Shown here one piece after another: positions 1-7,300 of a DNA stretch of 8,506 nucleotides. The stretch is taken from positions 1 to 8,506 of the forward strand of contig CACXHC010000039.1 in the NCBI GenBank assembly GCA_902767285.1, in the 5' to 3' direction. The DNA is from an uncultured Ruminococcus sp. (GTDB taxonomy: Bacteria > Bacillota > Clostridia > Oscillospirales > Acutalibacteraceae). Made by a program: the position numbers and the translations under genes. The notes below the pieces were generated by a model. It worked only from the letters and a program-made list of their open reading frames with translations. It ran no database searches and was not told the DNA's origin. Position 1 is the stretch's first letter, and each line of letters opens with the position of its first letter.

Positions 1-183
1 CCTGCTGACAGTTCGCACTGTGGTTTAAATGAAAACAAATTTACATCTGCGACGGTGGAACTTGTGGACATTTCTCAATATTATTCAATAAAAGTTTTTT
101 TGCGTCGCTTTTTTTTCAAAAAAAGCGACCGAGGGGTTTGGGGGCGAGTAGCCCCCAACAGAAGGGCGAGTAGCCCCCAATAG
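1..183 (+). CDS. Possible 3' end of an upstream gene, truncated by the window edge
   Basis: One plus-strand frame is open from the first base to a TAG at 181-183, giving 60 residues with no start codon visible inside a gene context. The first 30 or so residues (including SATVELVDISQYY) have ordinary composition and could be a real protein C-terminus. The last 28 or so residues are encoded by the T/A hairpin and the GC-rich tandem repeats and look like read-through of non-coding repeat DNA (Phe/Lys-rich, then Arg/Pro/Ser-rich). I do not recognise the protein. In Firmicutes the gene before trmFO is often topA, but nothing visible here identifies it as such. Alternatives are that this frame is open by chance, or that the real upstream gene lies on the minus strand. 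Low confidence. Confidence 0.3.
   Translation, partial: PADSSHCGLNENKFTSATVELVDISQYYSIKVFLRRFFFKKSDRGVWGRVAPNRRASSPQ
91..129. repeat. T/A-rich palindromic hairpin element, copy 1
   Basis: The sequence AAAG, a run of seven T, then GC leads into a perfect inverted repeat. Left arm GTCGC plus seven T is at 104-115 and right arm seven A plus GCGAC is at 118-129, a 12-bp stem with a formal 2-nt loop (TC). It is not a standard intrinsic terminator: what follows on the plus strand is CGAGGGG rather than a T-run, and on the minus strand the stem is followed by A's. A related copy with a different but still complementary arm sequence lies at 2554-2592. It probably belongs to a dispersed intergenic repeat family of this genome. 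Function unknown; it may stabilise 3' ends or mark gene boundaries. Confidence 0.7.
138..158. other. GC-rich stem-loop, 8-bp stem and 5-nt loop
   Basis: Arms TTGGGGGC (138-145) and GCCCCCAA (151-158) are perfectly complementary around the loop GAGTA. The stem is strong but no T-run follows, so it is not a canonical intrinsic terminator. It covers most of the first of three tandem repeats. The same hairpin is weaker in unit 2 (GGGC/GCCC, 4 bp) and disrupted in unit 3, where an A interrupts the C-run. Confidence 0.7.
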
Positions 184-207
184 AAGGGCGAGTAGCACCC
201 AACCAAT
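142..207. repeat. Three 22-bp tandem repeats directly upstream of trmFO
   Basis: Units lie at 142-163, 164-185 and 186-207 and each starts GGGCGAGTAGC. Unit 2 differs from unit 1 at one base (CAGAA becomes TAGAA). Unit 3 has further differences (ACCC for CCCC and a changed end, CCAAT). The array ends one base before the trmFO Shine-Dalgarno (GAGGAG, 208-213). It is much more GC-rich than the surrounding sequence. It would sit in the 5' leader of trmFO if transcription starts upstream. Role unknown. Confidence 0.85.
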
Positions 208-213
208 GAGGAG
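208..213 (+). promoter_or_regulatory. Ribosome binding site of trmFO
   Basis: GAGGAG ends 8 nt before the ATG at 222, close to ideal spacing, and fixes the trmFO start. It immediately follows the third tandem repeat. Confidence 0.85.
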
Positions 214-221
214 CGTGTTTT

Positions 222-1538
222 ATGAAAATAAAGATTATAGGCGGAGGACTTGCCGGCTGTGAGGCGGCTTGGCAGATAGCAAAATTCGGTGGTTCGGTGG
301 AGCTGTACGAGATGAAGCCTCGCAAAAAAACGCCGGCACACAAAACAGATATGCTCGCTGAACTGGTTTGCTCCAACTCGTTCAAGGCGGCAAGGGTCAA
401 CAGCTCTGCCGGACTCCTCAAGGAAGAAATGCGAAGATTAGGGTCGCTTCTGATGGAATGTGCCGACAAATCTACCGTTGCGGCGGGCGGTGCATTGGCT
501 GTTGACAGAGATGTTTTTTCTGGCATGGTTACTCATAAAATCAAAAATTGTGATAAAATTACTGTTGTTGAAGAGGAAATATCCGAAATTCCCGAGGGAG
601 ATGTCGTAATAATTGCAACAGGGCCTTTGACAAGTGAAAATCTTGCGGAAAATATCAAAGAGAGATTTGGCGGTTCGCTCAGCTTTTTTGATGCTGCTGC
701 TCCGATAGTCACTGCCGATAGTATTGATATGAACTCGGCATTTACTGCGTCACGATACGGAAAAGGCGATGGCGATGATTACATAAACTGTCCTATGAAT
801 AAAGAGGAGTACGAGATTTTTTGGAACGAGCTTGTTCATGCAGAAAGAACTCCGCTTCATGGTGTGGATATACAAAATCCGAAAGTTTATGAAGGCTGTA
901 TGCCTATCGAAGTTATGGCTCAGCGTGGCGAAGATACAATAAGATTCGGCCCGATGAAGCCTGTTGGTCTTATTGACCCAAGAACGAATCATCGTCCGTG
1001 GGCGGTTCTTCAGCTTAGAAAAGAAAACGCATACGGAAGTATGTACAATCTTGTCGGGTTTCAGACAAATCTTAAATTTGGTGAGCAAAAACGTGTTTTT
1101 GGGCTTATTCCTGCGTTGAAAAATGCCGAGTTTGTAAGATACGGAGTCATGCACCGTAACACTTTTATCGATTCACCCAGGATACTCAATGCGGATTTTT
1201 CGTGCCGAAGTAATCCTAATTTGTTTTTTGCAGGTCAATTAACCGGTGTTGAAGGATACATGGAATCGGGAGCATCCGGACTTATTGCCGGCAGAAATGC
1301 CGCATCTTTGCTTGGACTCTGCGGTAAATTGGTTCCTCCAAAATACACAATGATAGGGGCATTGTGTAATTACATAAGCGATGAAAGCGTTAAAAATTTT
1401 CAGCCTATGGGGGCGAATTTTGGGGTTATGCCACCTCTTGAGGAGCATATCAGAGATAAACAACTCAGAGCCACTGCGTATGCTCAAAGAGCTTTGAATT
1501 TTTATGAGGAGATGAGTAATAATGAAGATAATAGTTGA
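222..1538 (+). CDS. trmFO: Methylenetetrahydrofolate-tRNA-(uracil-5-)-methyltransferase TrmFO
   Basis: This cytosolic flavoprotein makes 5-methyluridine at position 54 of the tRNA T-loop, using 5,10-methylene-THF as carbon donor and FAD/NAD(P)H as reductant (family knowledge). The 438 residues are full family length. Visible features are the N-terminal FAD-binding GGGLAG (7-12) with the acidic strand end YEMKP (29-33), and LVCSNS with Cys50 and YEGCMPIE with Cys226, the two conserved cysteines linked to catalysis in TrmFO. Others are ATGPL (132-136), FDAAAPIV (156-163), RYGVMHRNTFIDSP (306-319) and the C-terminal FAD-contacting FAGQLTGVEGYMESGASG (336-353). The GidA-like fold lacks GidA's long C-terminal extension, which rules out MnmG. 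The start is the ATG with GAGGAG 8 nt upstream. Its last 17 nt overlap plsX, whose ribosome binding site lies inside this gene, suggesting translational coupling. No key residue is missing. Confidence 0.97.
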   Translation: MKIKIIGGGLAGCEAAWQIAKFGGSVELYEMKPRKKTPAHKTDMLAELVCSNSFKAARVNSSAGLLKEEMRRLGSLLMECADKSTVAAGGALAVDRDVFSGMVTHKIKNCDKITVVEEEISEIPEGDVVIIATGPLTSENLAENIKERFGGSLSFFDAAAPIVTADSIDMNSAFTASRYGKGDGDDYINCPMNKEEYEIFWNELVHAERTPLHGVDIQNPKVYEGCMPIEVMAQRGEDTIRFGPMKPVGLIDPRTNHRPWAVLQLRKENAYGSMYNLVGFQTNLKFGEQKRVFGLIPALKNAEFVRYGVMHRNTFIDSPRILNADFSCRSNPNLFFAGQLTGVEGYMESGASGLIAGRNAASLLGLCGKLVPPKYTMIGALCNYISDESVKNFQPMGANFGVMPPLEEHIRDKQLRATAYAQRALNFYEEMSNNEDNS

Positions 1539-2553
1539 TGCGTTCGGCGGGGATAATGCACCGCTCGAAATATTGAAGGGCTGTGCAATCGCATTGAGCG
1601 AAAACGATAATCTCGAAATTATTCTTACAGGCTCGGAAAGCAAAATAAAATCTGTTGCGGAAGAAAACAATATCGATATAAGCAAAATGACAATCGTTAA
1701 TTGCGAAAACGTTATAACAATGGAGGACGACCCTCTGAGTGTTCGCACATCAAAAAAAGATAGTTCTATGGCGGTTGGCTTGAGAATGCTTTCTGACGAT
1801 GAAGGCGACGCATTTATATCGGCAGGCAACAGCGGAGCTTTGCTTACCGGAGCTACTCTTATAGTCAAACGAATAAAAGGAATATCGAGGGCGGCATTTG
1901 CACCGATTCTTCCGAAATCTCCCGGAATGTTCATGCTCATCGATGCAGGGGCAAACGCCGATTGTAAGCCCGAGGCTCTTCACGATTTCGGCATAATGGG
2001 CAGTATCTACATGGAAAGAGTCATGAAAATTAAAAATGCAAGAGTCGGTCTTGCTAATGTAGGTACAGAAGAAACCAAAGGCGATGACCTTCACAAAGAG
2101 GTATTCAAACTCCTCAAAGATGAATCTTCAATAAATTTTGTGGGTAACGTTGAAGGAACACAAATTCCTTTCGATAGCTGTGATGTAGTCGTAACAGATG
2201 GTTTTACAGGCAATCTCATACTAAAAACATACGAGGGAGCCGCCGCCGCAATTATGGGTAGAATAAAGAGTATCTACAAAAAAAATATCATAACCAAATT
2301 GTCGGCGTTGTTGATAAGCGGAGAACTAAAAAAACTCAAAGGCGAAATAAATTCTGACGTTTACGGCGGAGCAGCTATTCTGGGTGTGCGTAAACCCGTG
2401 TTTAAAGTTCACGGCAACGCAACCGCTATAACTGTTAAATATGCAATCGCTTTGACTGCCGATTATGTTAATACGCACGTTATTGATGAAATAGCCAAAC
2501 ATTCGGAAAATAGCAAAACGGTTGCATCGCAAAAGAAAGCGGACATAAATTAA
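1522..2553 (+). CDS. plsX: Phosphate acyltransferase PlsX
   Basis: PlsX converts acyl-ACP plus phosphate to acyl-phosphate, the donor PlsY uses to acylate glycerol-3-phosphate. It is a peripheral membrane enzyme at the start of phospholipid synthesis (family knowledge). The 343 residues are normal length. Family motifs seen are VDAFGGDNAP (5-14), ITMEDDPLSVRTSKKDSSM (65-83), ISAGNSGALLTGA (99-111), then NVGTEETKGD, VVVTDGFTGNLILKTYEG and a late YGGAAILGV followed by HGNAT. The final 20 or so residues are polar and Lys-rich, likely a disordered tail. The start is the ATG at 1522, with AGGAG at 1507-1511 inside trmFO, 10 nt upstream. The usual partners fapR/fabD/fabG/acpP are not adjacent. The TAA stop runs straight into the second T/A hairpin element. 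Confidence 0.97.
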   Translation: MKIIVDAFGGDNAPLEILKGCAIALSENDNLEIILTGSESKIKSVAEENNIDISKMTIVNCENVITMEDDPLSVRTSKKDSSMAVGLRMLSDDEGDAFISAGNSGALLTGATLIVKRIKGISRAAFAPILPKSPGMFMLIDAGANADCKPEALHDFGIMGSIYMERVMKIKNARVGLANVGTEETKGDDLHKEVFKLLKDESSINFVGNVEGTQIPFDSCDVVVTDGFTGNLILKTYEGAAAAIMGRIKSIYKKNIITKLSALLISGELKKLKGEINSDVYGGAAILGVRKPVFKVHGNATAITVKYAIALTADYVNTHVIDEIAKHSENSKTVASQKKADIN

Positions 2554-2601
2554 AGTTTTTTTTGCTTCTTTTTTTTTCAAAAAAAAAAGAAGAAATAAAA
2601 A
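2554..2601. repeat. T/A-rich palindromic hairpin element, copy 2, in the rnc leader
   Basis: AAG, eight T and GC lead into a 13-bp perfect stem: CTTC plus nine T (2565-2577) pairs with nine A plus GAAG (2580-2592), with CA as formal loop. Beyond one G-A mismatch (2564/2593), pairing continues as T-A at 2563-2562 with 2594-2595. After a T-T mismatch, five more T-A pairs follow (2560-2556 with 2597-2601). That gives 20 pairs with two internal mismatches, ending just before the rnc ribosome binding site. No T-run follows on either strand, so it is not a standard terminator. It fills almost the whole plsX-rnc gap. Confidence 0.75.
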
Positions 2602-2608
2602 AGGGAAG
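2602..2608 (+). promoter_or_regulatory. Ribosome binding site of rnc (decides among three starts)
   Basis: AGGGAAG lies 8 nt before the ATG at 2617. Two in-frame GTG codons, at 2608 and 2611, overlap or nearly touch this site and would leave almost no spacer, so the ATG is preferred. The next bases, TGGTGA, may extend the pairing with the 16S rRNA 3' end. Confidence 0.6.
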
Positions 2609-2616
2609 TGGTGAAA

Positions 2617-3327
2617 ATGCAAAGAGAATCGAAATTTTTTAAAGAAGTAGATTGTAAAAAATTTTCCGAAATGGTCGGATACAATTTTAAAAACAAAGCT
2701 CTCGTTATCGAGGCACTTACGCACTCGTCTTATGCGAACGAACTGCATGACGGAACAAAATACAACGAACGTCTTGAGTTTTTGGGCGACAGTGTTCTAA
2801 GTATAGTTGTATCCGATTACATTTACAAAAACTGTCCCGAACTGCCTGAAGGCAAACTTACAAAACTTCGTGCAGCTCTTGTGTGCGAGCGTTCGTTGTA
2901 CGGATACGCAAAGCAAATAAAAATTGGCGAGTTTATCAGACTTTCCAAAGGCGAGTTTCGAAACGGAGGCTCAGACAGACCTTCCATATTATCAGACGCA
3001 TTCGAGGCAGTTATTGCCGCCATATATCTTGACGGCGGTATGGAGGAAGCTAAAAAATTTATATTGCGATTTGTTGTTCCTGACATAAAAAGTGCAAAAC
3101 CGTTCGAATTTAAAGACTATAAAACAATTCTGCAAGAAATAGTACAAAAAAATCCTGAGGAACGCTTAACCTATGTACTCGTTAAAGAAACAGGCCCCGA
3201 CCATGATAAACACTTCGTTTTTGAAGTTCATCTCAACAGCAACGTAATAGGCAAAGGCGGCGGAAGAAGTAAAAAAGAAGCCGAGCAGGAGGCAGCAAGA
3301 GTCGCTCTCGAGCTGATGGGCTACTAA
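2617..3327 (+). CDS. rnc: Ribonuclease III
   Basis: This double-strand-specific endoribonuclease processes rRNA precursors and turns over structured mRNAs; it works as a homodimer with Mg2+ (family knowledge). From the ATG at 2617 it has 236 residues, typical length. The RNase III domain carries the signature NERLEFLGDSVL (50-61). Residues matching the E. coli active site are Glu51, Glu54, Asp58, Asp127 and Glu130, the last two in SDAFEAVIAAIYLDGG (126-141). A double-stranded RNA-binding domain fills about 163-236, ending in GKGGGRSKKEAEQEAA, so the enzyme is complete. Upstream in-frame GTG codons at 2608 and 2611 would add three or two residues but crowd the ribosome binding site. The stop overlaps the next start (TAATG). 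The leader contains a roughly 20-pair hairpin that could be a self-target (speculative). Confidence 0.97.
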   Translation: MQRESKFFKEVDCKKFSEMVGYNFKNKALVIEALTHSSYANELHDGTKYNERLEFLGDSVLSIVVSDYIYKNCPELPEGKLTKLRAALVCERSLYGYAKQIKIGEFIRLSKGEFRNGGSDRPSILSDAFEAVIAAIYLDGGMEEAKKFILRFVVPDIKSAKPFEFKDYKTILQEIVQKNPEERLTYVLVKETGPDHDKHFVFEVHLNSNVIGKGGGRSKKEAEQEAARVALELMGY

Positions 3328-4334
3328 TGAAACACGGGAATATATCTATTTTTGTTCCGCATAACGGCTGTCCGCATCAATGCTCATTTTGTAATCAAAA
3401 AAGCATAACGGGAGTTCGAAGTCAGCCTTCGCCGCAAGATGTAAAAAATGCTGTGCAGACTGCTCTCTCTTCCTCTAAAAAATATGATTACGAAATCGCA
3501 TTTTTCGGCGGAAGTTTTACCGCAATAGACCGCAATTATATGGTATCTCTTTTGGAGCCTGCATACGAGTATGTAAAAAATGGCTCTGTAAGCGGTATCC
3601 GCCTTTCAACTCGCCCTGATGCCATAGACGATAACGTTCTTAAAATATTAAAAAAATATGGGGTCACGGCAATCGAACTCGGTACTCAAAGTTTAGATGA
3701 CGAAGTTCTTTTGGCTAACAAAAGAGGTCATACTGCGGAAGATGTAGAAAAATCTTCTGTGCTTATCAAAAAATATGGGTTTTCACTTGGCTTGCAGATG
3801 ATGACGGGACTATATAAAAGTACTTATCAAAAAGATATTGAAACTGCCGAAAAAATAATTGCACTTGCACCCGATACAGTGCGAATCTATCCAACTGTAA
3901 CAATAAAAAATACTATGCTTGCGGATTTGCTCCAAAAAGGCGAATTTGTTCCTTGCAGTCTTGATGAGTCGGTTGAGCTGTGTGCTGTTCTTCTTCAAAA
4001 ATTTGCACAGAATAACATAGAGGTTATCCGATTGGGACTGCATTACAGTGAGGAACTCGAAAAAGATATGCTTTCGGCAAATTATCACCCTGCTTTTAGG
4101 GAATTGTGCGAAAACAAAATTATGCTCAATAAATTTTTCGAAATCGCTCAAAATCTAAACCTGAAAAACGGTGACGTTGTTAAAGTAAGCGTTTCGCCGT
4201 CATGTGTTTCAAAATTTGTAGGACAAAAACGTGCGAACATTCTGAAAATTGCCGAAAAGGGAATTTCGGTCGAAAAAGTAACTGCCGATAAATCCCTTTC
4301 ACCAATGGAAATCAAAGTAAAAAGGAAAAATTGA
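3327..4334 (+). CDS. Elp3-like radical SAM protein without acetyltransferase domain
   Basis: This is a 335-residue radical SAM enzyme. The cluster-binding motif is Cys15-x3-Cys19-x2-Cys22 (CPHQCSFC), preceded by IFVPHNG. FFGGSFTAID (59-68) corresponds to the SAM-binding GGE-like strand, followed by IRLSTRPDAID (91-101), IELGTQSLDDEVL (116-128), and later LQMMTGLYKST and RIYPTV. This layout matches the Elp3/COG1243-like branch. The protein ends after a variable C-terminal region and lacks the GNAT acetyltransferase domain of true Elp3, which is roughly 500 or more residues. Such genes commonly lie between rnc and smc in Clostridia (family knowledge). The substrate is unknown; RNA modification is a guess from Elp3 similarity. 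The start overlaps the rnc stop by one base (TAATG) with only a weak ribosome binding site, suggesting coupled translation. Some databases label such proteins Elp3, which would overstate the evidence here. Confidence 0.9.
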   Translation: MKHGNISIFVPHNGCPHQCSFCNQKSITGVRSQPSPQDVKNAVQTALSSSKKYDYEIAFFGGSFTAIDRNYMVSLLEPAYEYVKNGSVSGIRLSTRPDAIDDNVLKILKKYGVTAIELGTQSLDDEVLLANKRGHTAEDVEKSSVLIKKYGFSLGLQMMTGLYKSTYQKDIETAEKIIALAPDTVRIYPTVTIKNTMLADLLQKGEFVPCSLDESVELCAVLLQKFAQNNIEVIRLGLHYSEELEKDMLSANYHPAFRELCENKIMLNKFFEIAQNLNLKNGDVVKVSVSPSCVSKFVGQKRANILKIAEKGISVEKVTADKSLSPMEIKVKRKN

Positions 4335-4335
4335 A

Positions 4336-7300
4336 ATGCTGTTAAAATCACTTGAGATACAAGGATTCAAGACTTTTCCCGATAAAACTAAACTTGAATT
4401 TGACAAAGGAATAACGGCGGTCGTAGGCCCGAACGGTTCGGGAAAAAGCAACATAAGCGATGCTATCCGCTGGGTGCTGGGCGAACAGTCTGCCAAAGCT
4501 CTGCGATGCTCCAAAATGGAGGACGTCGTTTTTAACGGCACCGATACCCGAAAAAAAGTCGGTTATGCCGAAGTAACTTTGACTATCGATAACAAAGACC
4601 GCACGCTCGCCTTTGACGGCGACAGTGTTGCTGTAACCCGAAGATATTACCGCTCCGGCGACAGCGATTATTTAATAAATAAAGTCAGCGTTCGTTTGAA
4701 AGATGTTCACGAGCTGTTTATGGATACCGGACTTGGGCGTGACGGCTACTCTATGATAAGTCAGGGCAAAATCGACAGTATAGTTGCCTCAAAAAGTGAG
4801 GACAGACGAGAGATTTTTGAAGAAGCATCAGGTATATCGAAATACCGCTACCGCAAAAGCGAAGCCGAACGCAAACTCGCTCAAACCGAAGAAAATTTGC
4901 TCCGTCTGCGTGATATTTTGTCGGAACTTGAGGAACGTGTCGGGCCTCTCGGCAAACAAGCCGAAAAAGCTAAATCTTATCTAAAATATGCAAAAGAAAA
5001 AGAGGGTTTGGAAATCGCCCTTTGGCTGAATACTATCGAAAAATCAGCATCTCAGTTGAGAGAACAGGACGACAAAATAAGCGTTGCCGAATCTCAAAGA
5101 GAATCTGTATTGAAATCAATTGAAGAAATTTCGAAGGAAACAGAATCGATATATCAGCAAACAGGAACTTTTGCTTCTGAAATGGATAGAATCCGAAAAG
5201 TTAATGCGGGCATACAAGCCGAAATAAGCGATATACGTTCCAAAATATCGGTTGAAGAAAACAACATCAGCCATGTTCTTCAAAACGTTGCCCGTTTTGA
5301 AAAGGAAATTCAAGATATTGATAAGTCTTGCGAAGAAATTCAAAAAGAGCTTGACGAAAAAGAAAAGAAAATCGAAAAGCTAAAGAAAAATCATTCGGCT
5401 GAAAATCAAAAATTTAATCAAAAAACGATTGAGCTTTCCAAGCTAATAAATGATGGCGGAAAAAGTGAACTTTTGGGTCAATACAACTCGGATCTTGCTA
5501 AGCTTAATATAAAACTGGCAGGCGAAAAAGCGGTAATGTCATCGAGCCGAAGCACCGCAGACGAGCTTGAAAGAAGGATCTCGGCTGTTGATGAGTCCAT
5601 AAAGGCGAAATCAAGGCAGATTCAGCAACAGCAAACCGAGTCTGCCGAGTACGCAGACGAAATTATTACCGCAGAAGAAAAAATAAAAACTCTAACCGAT
5701 ACTGTAAACAGTCATCAGCTTTTATTAAAAACTTCTACACAAAAGCGTGACCAAATAAAAGCCGACACGGATAAACTCATTATTGATAAAAACGAATCCG
5801 ACCGCCACAAATTATTGCTGGAAGATCTCGAAAGAAATCTTGAGGGATTCAATCCCAGTGTAAAGGCGGTTGTAAAAGAGGCTAAACAAGGAAAACTATC
5901 GGGCATTCATGGCCCTGTTTCACGAGTAATAAAAGTTCCGTCAGAGTATGCGGTTGCAATCGAAACGGCACTCGGCGGAGCTATGCAGAATATTGTTACA
6001 TCAAATGAGGAGGACGCAAAAAAAGCGATCGCATTTTTGAAGCGTACCAACGGAGGCAGAGCAACATTTTTGCCAATGACCACAGTTAAAGGAAAAATAC
6101 TCGATGAATACGGGCTTTCGGATATGGATGGATTTGTCGGAATAGCAAGCGAACTCTGCCAATGTGACAGTCAATATTCAGGCATATTAAATTCGCTTTT
6201 GGGAAGGATATGTATTGCGGAAAACCTCGACAAAGCCTCAAAAATTGCGTCAAAATATAAATATCGTTTCAAGATAGTAACAACGGATGGTCAAGTAATA
6301 AATGCCGGAGGTTCGTTCACCGGAGGTTCGACCAACAAAAAAACGGGACTTCTTAGCCGTGTAAGCGATATAGAGAAATTGGGTCAAAAATCGGCGGAAC
6401 TCGGCAGACGTATCGCCGAAAATAAAGAAAATCTCAGCAAAATACAGGCAGATTGCACCAAGGCGGAATCTGATCTGCAAACAAATCGAAATCAGCTTGC
6501 AAAAGTGAACGAATATAAGCTGAGGTTACAAGCATCGCTGGATTCTTGTAAAGAGCGAATCAAACTTTTAAAAGAAACTGTTGACGAGCAAAAAAAAGGA
6601 CGTGAGGAGCTTGTTTTTCAAAAAGATACTGCCGAAAAACGTTGCTCCGAAGCCGTAAAAAATGTAATAAAACTTGAATCCGATATATCTAAATTTCAGA
6701 AAAAAGCCGACATCGTTAATGATGAAATTGCCAAGCAAACCGAAAAGCGTGAACAGCTGACCGCTCAAATACAAGCTATTCAGTTGAATATGCTTGCGTA
6801 TACCAAGGATATTGAAGCATTGGAATCTGAAATAGAAAACGCCAAACAGACAAATATCGAAAATGATGATAAAAAGCAGACTCTTGTTAACAATATAGAA
6901 ACCGAAAAAAAGAATAAAGAAAATATAGAAAAATTGATTTTAGGTTATAAATCGCAGGAGTCGGAGAAGCGTAGTCTTATCGAAAAAAATAACATTACAA
7001 TTGAAAAACTCGGCGATCAAAGGTCGGAACTTGAAAAGCGTTCGGCTGAAATACGCAAACTCGAAAAAGAAAAACTCGACGAAAAAGAGAAACTCGGCGG
7101 AGAAATTGCACGTCTTGAGGAACGCAAAATAAATCTTAAAAATCAGTATGATGAGATAATAGGCAAACTTTGGGACGAGTACGAACTCACCCCAAAAACA
7201 GCCAAGGAGTCGGCAGTTGAAATCGAGAGTGTAACATCTGCACAAAGAAGTCTTTCTCAGATAAAAGCAAAGATAAAAGCACTCGGAAACGTAAACGTAG

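Noticed and set aside
1..71. Minus-strand reading frame starting at the ATG complement of 69-71 and leaving the window
   Set aside because: Only 23 codons are visible, the possible ribosome binding site is weak (GAGAA almost touching the ATG), and no recognisable protein sequence appears.
64..86. Possible promoter (TGGACA and TATTAT) upstream of trmFO
   Set aside because: The two boxes are only about 8 nt apart, not about 17, so they cannot be a standard sigma-A promoter.
91..129. Intrinsic terminator for the upstream gene
   Set aside because: The stem is A/T-dominated and is followed by CGAGGGG rather than a T-run; on the minus strand it is followed by A's.
138..158. GC-rich hairpin as an intrinsic terminator before trmFO
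   Set aside because: The stem is strong but CAGAAGGG follows, with no T-run on the plus strand; on the minus strand only a short broken T stretch follows (AAACCCC).
33..170. Second plus-strand open frame containing a CDGGTCGHF stretch, suggestive of a zinc motif
   Set aside because: It is preceded by in-frame stops at 6-8 and 30-32, has no good start, and most of it is repeat-encoded.
142..207. CRISPR array
   Set aside because: The repeats are head-to-tail with no unique spacers, number only three and have no cas genes nearby.
116..526. 136-codon minus-strand frame across the trmFO start
   Set aside because: It is antisense to clearly coding trmFO, and part of it is translated tandem repeat; no ribosome binding site or family resemblance.
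4784..4984. 66-codon plus-strand frame inside smc
   Set aside because: It is an out-of-frame shadow of the conserved SMC head and first coiled coil.
5000..7300. Repetitive Lys/Glu-rich region as a separate repeat feature
   Set aside because: It is the heptad-type coiled coil expected in SMC, not a DNA repeat.
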